Shown here piece after piece: positions 63,771 through 64,000 of a stretch of 64,000 nucleotides of DNA. The position numbers were made by a program, and so were the translations under genes. The DNA is from Tolypeutes matacus (taxonomy: Eukaryota; Chordata; Mammalia; Cingulata; Chlamyphoridae): positions 14,791,896 to 14,855,895 of the forward strand of contig JAKSZT010053764.1 in NCBI GenBank assembly GCA_026826555.1, given 5' to 3'. The notes beneath the pieces are model-generated. The model saw only the letters and a list, made by a program, of their open reading frames with translations. It had not been told where the DNA came from and searched no databases. Position 1 is the stretch's first letter. The number at the start of each line of letters is the position of its first letter.

Positions 63771-64000
63771 TTTTTTTTTTTTTTTTATATTATGGGTAAA
63801 AATCAAAATTCTCACAATACATACGAACATTTGCAAAATGATATATAAATATATATGCATATATGTGTATTTGCTTACAAAAATGTTATTTATATATATA
63901 TATATATATACATTTATTTTAAGAGGTGCTTAGATTACCTAAAATATTATACAGAACCCACTGGGATTCCCATGTTGCCCACCTCCCACACCTCCCACCA
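63771..64000 (-). repeat. L1 3' UTR, minus strand, cut by the window end
   Basis: A T-run at 63771-63786, then at 63929-64000 TTAGATTACCTAAAATATTA, GGGATTCCCATGTTGCCC and ACCTCCCACACCTCCC. This is the reverse complement of the L1 3' UTR at 37380-37440. The part between may be the rest of the tail with a microsatellite expansion. Confidence 0.65.
63890..63911. repeat. (TA)n microsatellite
   Basis: Eleven TA units inside an AT-rich L1-derived region. Confidence 0.9.

Overview
This is a mammalian intronic window. It carries tRNA-derived SINEs whose head resembles the DAS-SINE family of armadillos, so the source is probably an armadillo (Dasypus-like xenarthran). That assignment rests on recognising the SINE from memory, not on a search. 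The single gene I can support is KDM4C (JMJD2C), the H3K9me3/H3K36me3 lysine demethylase, transcribed on the minus strand (right to left).

Five consecutive coding exons are present: 60653-60834, 58132-58345, 56139-56215, 28348-28403 and 25939-26047. All junctions are GT-AG and all phases join in frame, giving 638 coding bases (about 212 codons). They encode the acidic linker after the catalytic half, the first PHD finger, and the start of the extended PHD finger. The JmjN/JmjC exons lie beyond the right end. The rest of the second PHD finger and the Tudor exons lie beyond the left end. The introns are about 1.9, 2.3, 27.7 and 2.3 kb. A sixth, uncertain exon-like segment lies at 62288-62409.

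The rest is intron filled with layered retroelements. Region 1-8.3 kb holds a MaLR-like LTR, two SINE loci and an old minus-strand L1 interrupted by a solo LTR and a GC-rich block. Region 12.6-16.1 kb is a four-deep nest: L2, then a hAT MITE, then an L1/HAL1, then a SINE. Region 30.2-40.3 kb is an L2 followed by a dense L1 pile. That pile holds two copies of a composite element made of a unique 5' domain, SINE head, 25-bp VNTR, SINE body and LINE-like tail. Its organisation recalls primate SVA, and the tail also occurs on its own elsewhere in the window. Region 41.9-44.4 kb holds a long minus-strand L2 and an MLT1-like LTR. Region 49.0-53.5 kb holds three solo LTRs, two of them forming a large inverted repeat.

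No bacterial-type operons, CRISPR arrays, rRNA or functional tRNA genes were seen. Most open frames of 60-200 codons in the window are chance frames or decayed L1/L2 reading frames.
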